Shown in pieces: positions 59,090-64,000 of a DNA stretch of 64,000 bases. This DNA comes from Cephalotus follicularis (lineage: Eukaryota > Streptophyta > Magnoliopsida > Oxalidales > Cephalotaceae). The translations under genes were made by a program, and so were the position numbers. The stretch spans positions 62,001-126,000 of the forward strand of contig BDDD01002885.1 of NCBI GenBank assembly GCA_001972305.1, read 5' to 3'. The notes under the pieces were generated by a model. That model was not told the DNA's origin. It made no database searches and saw only the letters and a program-made list of their open reading frames with translations. Position 1 is the stretch's first letter. Every line of letters begins with the position of its first letter.

Positions 59090-59870
59090 GAATGTCAGAT
59101 AGCCAAGGAACAGAAAATCCGTACATATCCATTAGGCAATAAAACGGGTTTTATTCAATCAAAACCGATCAATGATAACCAAGGAAGGAGATCCATACCA
59201 AATACAGAATCTGAAATTATCTCAAATAAAATCAGAAGGATATCCAAGAAAGGGAATCCATACCAAATACAGAATCTGAAATTATCTCAAATAAAATCAG
59301 AAGGATATCAAAGAAAGAAGGACATCCGTACTTCATTTACTAAAACAAAACAGAATTTATCAAAAAAATAACGAAGGAGATATCAAGGAACGAAACATCC
59401 GTACAAAAACATAACCGACTTTATTCAAATAAAATCGAACGGAGTATCCAAGAACGAAAGAATAATCCGTACATTAATCATAAAACCGAATTCATTTAAA
59501 CAAAACCAATAGAGAAATCCAAAGCAAAGAGAATCCGTACAATAACGAAAGATAAAGCTGGAATTTATTCCTTAACAAACCAGTAGGAGGGTATCAAAGA
59601 AAGAGTTATCCGTACCTCCAAAACAGAAACTGAATTTATTACGATCAAATCCGAAAGATAGCCAAAGAATGAAAGTATCCGTACATAATCATTAAACAGT
59701 AAAATTAACTTTACTCAAACAAAATCGATAAGAGCGCTAAAGAAAGAATGATCCGTACTTTATTTCCGAAACATATCATAAAACATAACGAAGTCTATAA
59801 AATGAGAACATAACATAAAACTGATTTTAGTTCGATAATTACATAGCCAAGGAACGATAGAATCCGTACC
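59090..59870. repeat. ATCCGTAC array in S2 (longest copy)
   Basis: About eleven degenerate units of ~60-100 bases, each with GGATATCCAAGAAAG-like sequence then ATCCGTAC; unit ends are near 59124, 59194, 59254, 59330, 59403, 59473, 59540, 59616, 59684, 59756 and 59868. S1 has two parts of it (4800-5115, 13842-14095) and M only two or three units near 24170-24240. Confidence 0.8.
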
Positions 59871-60364
59871 TCATGAGATCACCAAAACAACTTCGAGAAT
59901 ATGTGTCAAGACTTCTCTAGACCGCTCATCGGTTGTTGCAAACATCTAACAGAAAAAAAATCGTTCTCATAAGGACTTGAAATAAAATCAGACCTCAACT
60001 CATGGATTATTGTACATTAATCATGACCATATAAGATAATAATATGTTTAATACGTCCAATCGCAAAAGTCTCATCTAAACATAATTTCGGATTCACTAA
60101 GGTCAGTCCAATTTGTCCAATTCATCCAATTTCGATTCATAATACTAATTCAGCTCATAATATCTTAAAACGATTACATAAATACATAATTCAACCGAAA
60201 ACAGAATGTAACGGAGTAGGGTTCAGAGTTTACTGAAAGCAGTCGAAACAGAGCACAGAGCCATAATCACATCGCGGAACTGGAACGGATCACACCTATG
60301 CGAAGAACGGAGTCGAAAACTGTCCAAAAAAATTTCTCGCCGGAGGGTCGCCGGCGCATGGGCT

Positions 60365-60390
60365 CACGCGCCACCGCTGGCCAGCGCGTG
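60365..60390. repeat. GC hairpin in S2
   Basis: CACGCGC (60365-60371) and GCGCGTG (60384-60390) are perfect arms, also present at 14572-14597 in S1. Confidence 0.75.
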
Positions 60391-60830
60391 TCTGTCATGC
60401 GTCGCAGGTTAGTCACCAAAAAGTGCCGATCTGGACCGTTTGAGGCCGATGATAACGAATCCATGGCGCGTTTGCCATGAAAAAGCCGCGTTTGGCCGGA
60501 ACAGAAGCTTTTGACCGCGGTTGACTATGTCGCCGATCTGCTTTTTCGGCGTCGCCAAGGGTCGGGGCTGGTGGGGTTCACTTCATCTCGTCGCCAGGAT
60601 GCCGAATATGTGGTTGCCTTGTCGTGCCGATCACCGGAGAGGGAGAATCGACGCCAAACAGATCCGGGAGAGAGAAGGCATCGCGCACGCCGCTGGAGAC
60701 GTTGGCCGGTGCAGGGGTTGGGTGCGGTGGACTCAGGAGGTTGCGGGGGTTCGACCGGTGTCTTCACTGGTGCCATATCGGTACCGACGGCGACGGCAAC
60801 AGGTGAGAGAGAGAACGGGAGATATGGCCG

Positions 60831-60831
60831 G

Positions 60832-60856
<25 letters not shown>
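60831..60856. repeat. GA microsatellite in S2
   Basis: About 13 GA repeats at the place where S1 has an impure GA tract (15015-15070). Confidence 0.9.
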
Positions 60857-60864
<8 letters not shown>

Positions 60865-61127
60865 TAACACAAAATAGGGTTTTTTTTATTTTCTAAAATG
60901 CAGAAAATGGTTTTAACACAAAAAATAAAAAGCCAAAAAAAAATGTTTTATTTATTCATAGACTCAATATCAAAACCCACTAGGCTAAGGCCAAAACCGC
61001 TTATCCTAGCCAAAAGCAAAACAAACCGAAAAATGGGCAGTCCACAAACCGAAAAAAAAAATCGACAGCCCATACAAAACATATCGAAAAGCCCAAAAAT
61101 TCCATACGGAAAAACGGGATATTACAA

Positions 61128-63706
61128 TGTAACGCCCGAGAATTTCATTAAATATAATGTTGTAATTTCCAATGTATATGATCATAAATAAATGAGAATT
61201 TGTGATTTTCCCAATTGATAATGTTGATTTTGGAGTAAAGGAATGTTGAAATATTTCATTCAATTAAAATGTTAAGGATTTGGGACAAGCATCGACACCA
61301 TAAGCTAAAGCGTCGACGCCATGGCAGCTGAAACACGCGTTTAAGTTGAACACTTAAAATGTTGATGCAAGAGATAAGCGTCGATGCAAATAGAACAAAC
61401 TGCTATAAGCGCTGATGCTTATATAGAAGCGTCAACGCTTTGTATTGAATATCAGACACATTTAAGCGCTGACGAAGACGTGGTGCAAGGGGACATGTTA
61501 AAGCCATGTTAAGAAGACGTGTTGAGCATGCACCAAGATTCCTTGACTTTCCAGGTCTGAAAAGGAAAGAAAGGAGAGGACATGTGGGTGTGCATGTAGC
61601 AGCTGAAGGAAGAGGGAGACACCTGGTGTGCCATTCAACCAAGTGTGATGGAAGAGAGAGACATATGCCCATTCATGCAGAGGAAAAAAAATGTCACCTG
61701 CATAAAACACCACTCTTTCTCTCACCCTTCAGCTGAGAAAACGTAAAAGTAAAAGTGAGAGAAATAGAGAGGAGCGGTGGTAAAAAAGAAAGAAATAGAG
61801 AGAGAGAGGATAAAACCTCCATTGTTGGACCTGGGCAAGCTTTGAAGCTCAAACCAGGAAGGGAAATGAGCTTGCTTGGAGCTACTGGCCAAACCGGGGA
61901 GCTCGAAATGATTAGACAGAGGACTAAAAGAGGTGGACTTTTGGATTCCTAACTTGGAATCAAAGGTAGGGTATTTATACATGCAAAGTTTGAGTTCAAT
62001 TATATTGAATGACCATTGGTGAATTGCATTATTTGCATGACTGTCTTGGGTTAATTAGATTGACTAGATTAATGCTGTGATATGCCAGACATGTAAACTG
62101 ATCATGCATGTTGTTTTCTTGGCGTATGTCAAGCTGGATTGCATGTATATTTGGATTGAAACCTGCTGTTTTCGTGTTGTAACGAAGAAGTTGAAACCTG
62201 GACTGCGTAACCATTGTCGCTTACGGGGAAAGCGTCGACGCTTTAGCTGTTATGCTAAGAACACATACTGGTTCAATGAAAAACGTCGACGCTTACATCA
62301 AAGCGTCGATGCCAAAGTGATAAGCGCCGACGCCTAAGGATCTTGAACTTAGAGCGTCGACGCCAAGGACGATTATTGACGCGTATATTCCTACTGTTAA
62401 GTGCTAACACTATGGAATTGAGCATAGACGCTTAGAGGACATAAGCGTCAACACCTAGAACATAAACGTCGGCGCTTAAGCTACTGCTTCGGAAAATTTC
62501 GCTTAAACGGCGTACGTTGAGCCCAAATTGAGCCTAGATGCATTTGAGCATATGTTTGCATTGCATATTGAACTGTTAATTGACCTGTGTCTTGAAAAGT
62601 GACTGATTTCTAAAAGTGTTATCATTAAACAAATCATTATTTTGTACGAAAATGTATATTTTTGAATGACCGGGAAAGTATTTTCCAATGACTGTGAACT
62701 GTTTAAATGATTTCAATACAATCTAAATGTATTGATTCAAGTGTTTATAAATTTTAAACGACTTGAAAATAGACTTATATATATTTGACAAATATATTTG
62801 ATCAAGTAATATTTTAAAAATAGCTTGAATTGGACTGTGACTGTGACTGTTGCTGTACTAGCTACGTGGCGGAGGTTTCCATGGTTGGATAGTGGTAGGG
62901 TTTGGCTCTAGGTGCCAGGAGATGGCTAGGGATACCCACTGTTGATTACTTAGCTGCCGTGCTAATAACCTGTACTGTTGAACTGCTTCGAGCCTTCGGG
63001 AACCGGGGCGGAAGTATGGAGAGTGCAACGTTGGGGCCAGGAGTTGGCAATGATTTCGTACGTACTATCTATATTGATGTCCCTTTGAGGAAATGGTCAC
63101 TGGATTGTGTTGATGTAGCCTTAACGGGTTGCACCCGTACTGTGAATATACGTATATAAAAATATGTATATATATACTATTATATATACTGTATTGCATC
63201 ACTGTGCATTCATTCATGACATTCATTATTATTGAACCCGAATTGTATATATACTTAGCCGAGTGAGGACAAAGGCTAACCCCTACAATTTCATATTGAT
63301 GCAGTGCGATCATGATGGGCAAGCGTGGAGAAGTTAAAATTGTAATAATGTTGTCTGATGGACTTGCACTTTCCTGTTGGAGTTGTTAAACTGCTATTGT
63401 AAACTGGAACAATGTTTATCGTATTTGATGGATAATTGTTAAGCATGGATTACTGTTTTGAACGAAATATTGTATCGACATGTTTTGATCATGCTCTGTT
63501 TGAGGGAAATTAACAATGGGAATGTTATATTTTAGTAACATGTAGTATGGGATGCATGTTACGTTGTTGAATTCGGCTTATAAATGAATGCTTCCGCAAG
63601 ATATTATCTGTTTTGAAAGGTTTTTATTTTTCCTGAAAATTGTACAAGCCGGATATTATATTGATTGCTACCACTTTTATTGTTGTTATGAAAATGGGGT
63701 GTTACA
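61128..63706 (+). mobile_element. 3' LTR of B
   Basis: It starts TGTAACGCCCGAGAATTTC and ends ATGGGGTGTTACA, then CTTAA. It is ~2.6 kb and aligns with 27385-29990 end to end. GTCGAC-type cores at 61291 and 61312, and 62285, 62305, 62326 and 62356, keep the spacing of the 5' LTR. The TATA box is degraded (GATAAAA near 61810). The palindrome GATTCCTAACTTGGAATC with GTAGGG lies at 61944-61971. Confidence 0.92.
61289..62490. repeat. GTCGAC arrays, 3' LTR of B
   Basis: Two clusters, 61289-61460 and 62225-62490. Many copies show single CpG changes relative to the 5' LTR (for example GCGTCGATGC against GTGTCGACGC at equivalent positions), so the spacing is conserved while individual palindromes decay independently. 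Confidence 0.85.
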
Positions 63707-64000
63707 CTTAAGCTATCTCGAAGCGTAAGCTATAACATGATCGTGCTACATCAATACACATCCCAAACCTTTATTCGTAGCGTCACTGTAAATCTGATAT
63801 CCACCTGGCCCAGATGGCCAATGAAGGACGGGTGCAGACACAAGACCGCTCTTGAACTTTTTAAAACTTTTCTCCCGTTCTTCATACGACACAAATTTTT
63901 CTCTCATTGTCATAAGCTGCGCCAATGGCAAGGCTATAAAGGAAAATCCTTCCACAAACCGTCTATAGTAACCAGCCAAACCCAGAAAACTTCTAACCTC
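63707..64000 (-). pseudogene. Reverse transcriptase end and RNase H start of M
   Basis: The minus-strand frame has GYYRRFVEGFSFIALPLAQL (the thumb) and IYSDATNKGLGCVLM with the first catalytic RNase H Asp. Two TAG codons then interrupt the AYASR region, both where CAG is the usual codon. The frame runs through the CTTAA target and continues at 27384. The rest of pol lies to the right of the window. Confidence 0.9.

Larger units (their letters stand above)
57616..61126 (-). mobile_element. Solo LTR S2 (M/S family)
   Basis: 3511 bases from TGTAACACCCCCGATTCGG to ACGGGATATTACA, flanked by ATGTA at 57611-57615 and 61127-61131. It is collinear with S1, and its left ~1.2 kb with the LTR of M. In minus sense it begins TGTAATATCCC like M. 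It contains the ATCCGTAC array, a GC-rich hairpin region and a GA microsatellite. It looks at first like the 3' LTR of B, but the LTR at 61128-63706 pairs with the 5' LTR of B instead. Confidence 0.92.
27385..63706 (+). mobile_element. Element B: Ty3/gypsy chromovirus inserted in M
   Basis: The ends are TGTAACACCCGAG and GGGGTGTTACA, with CTTAA at 27380-27384 and 63707-63711. The order is 5' LTR, primer site, gag, protease, reverse transcriptase, RNase H, integrase, chromodomain, polypurine tract, 3' LTR. Two insertions expand it to 36.3 kb: K in the reverse transcriptase and S2 between polypurine tract and 3' LTR. Removing these and the duplicated target bases leaves ~9.9 kb, normal for a long-LTR chromovirus. 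Many stops and frameshifts show it is dead. Confidence 0.93.
23080..64000 (-). mobile_element. Element M: Ty3/gypsy chromovirus, host of the nest, partial
   Basis: Its 3' LTR is 23080-25514, its polypurine tract ~25515-25535 and its pol runs on the minus strand from 64000 leftwards. Pol is split by element B (27385-63706), flanked by CTTAA at 27380-27384 and 63707-63711. The RNase H frame is continuous when those flanks are joined. The 5' part and second LTR lie beyond the window. ACGAT (23075-23079) is the expected left target copy. The chromodomain after the integrase places it among chromoviruses. It is the likely autonomous relative of S1 and S2. Confidence 0.9.

Noticed and set aside
57616..61126. 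Taking S2 as the 3' LTR of B because it follows the polypurine tract
   Set aside because: The LTR at 61128-63706 matches 27385-29990 and closes the CTTAA duplication, while 57616-61126 has its own ATGTA duplication and matches S1 and M.
1..64000. Search for tRNA, rRNA or host protein genes
   Set aside because: No cloverleaf with A and B boxes, no rRNA signature and no exon-intron structure with a recognisable protein was found by eye. Primer sites contain only 11-12 bases of tRNA complement.

Overview
This window is a purely repetitive stretch of a flowering-plant nuclear genome. I see no credible host gene, rRNA or tRNA. Plant origin is inferred from chromodomain Ty3/gypsy integrases, a plant-type Ty1/copia polyprotein, primer-binding sites matching initiator tRNA-Met, long (2-4 kb) LTRs and heavy C-to-T decay. 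I cannot name the species.

Layout. Positions 1-408 are an antisense LTR fragment of family A. From 409 to 23079 an old substrate of LTR-like sequence (called Y here, plus fragments F, G and H) is interrupted by two solo LTRs. S1 (3373-15334, target duplication CTAAG) itself carries a whole non-autonomous element A (5116-13836, duplication CAAGG), whose 5' LTR is hit again by an E-type LTR next to an assembly gap. D (15683-19177, duplication CCATG) is built largely of short tandem repeats. From 23080 to the window end lies a nest at least five deep. M is a minus-strand chromovirus beginning at 23080. B is a plus-strand chromovirus (27385-63706, duplication CTTAA) inside the RNase H region of M. 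K is a minus-strand Ty1/copia (32176-55071, duplication GTTAC) inside the reverse transcriptase of B. C is a minus-strand non-autonomous element with 3.7-3.9 kb LTRs (42190-55061, duplication ATATC) inside the 5' LTR of K. E is a decayed Ty3 element (43677-46153, duplication ACATC) inside one LTR of C. A solo LTR S2 (57616-61126, duplication ATGTA) sits exactly between the polypurine tract and the 3' LTR of B.

All gag-pol regions are pseudogenes with stops, frameshifts and deletions. M is related to S1 and S2 over the left half of its LTR and is their likely autonomous relative. Peeling the nest gives a relative order of insertion: Y, then M, B, K, C, E, with S2 after B.

The most unusual signal is shared by unrelated elements. 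LTRs of families A, B, E and M (Ty3 type) and of K (Ty1 type) all carry clusters of a palindrome, full form AAGCGTCGACGCTT with core GTCGAC, whose copies repeatedly lie 20-21 bp apart although the spacers differ. Families lacking it (S, C, D and the body of A) carry other tandem arrays of 27-31 bp or about 60-90 bp. Long LTRs here look like mosaics of exchangeable modules: GC-rich hairpins, GA/CT tracts, TATA boxes, short tandem arrays and a conserved palindrome next to a splice-donor-like site.
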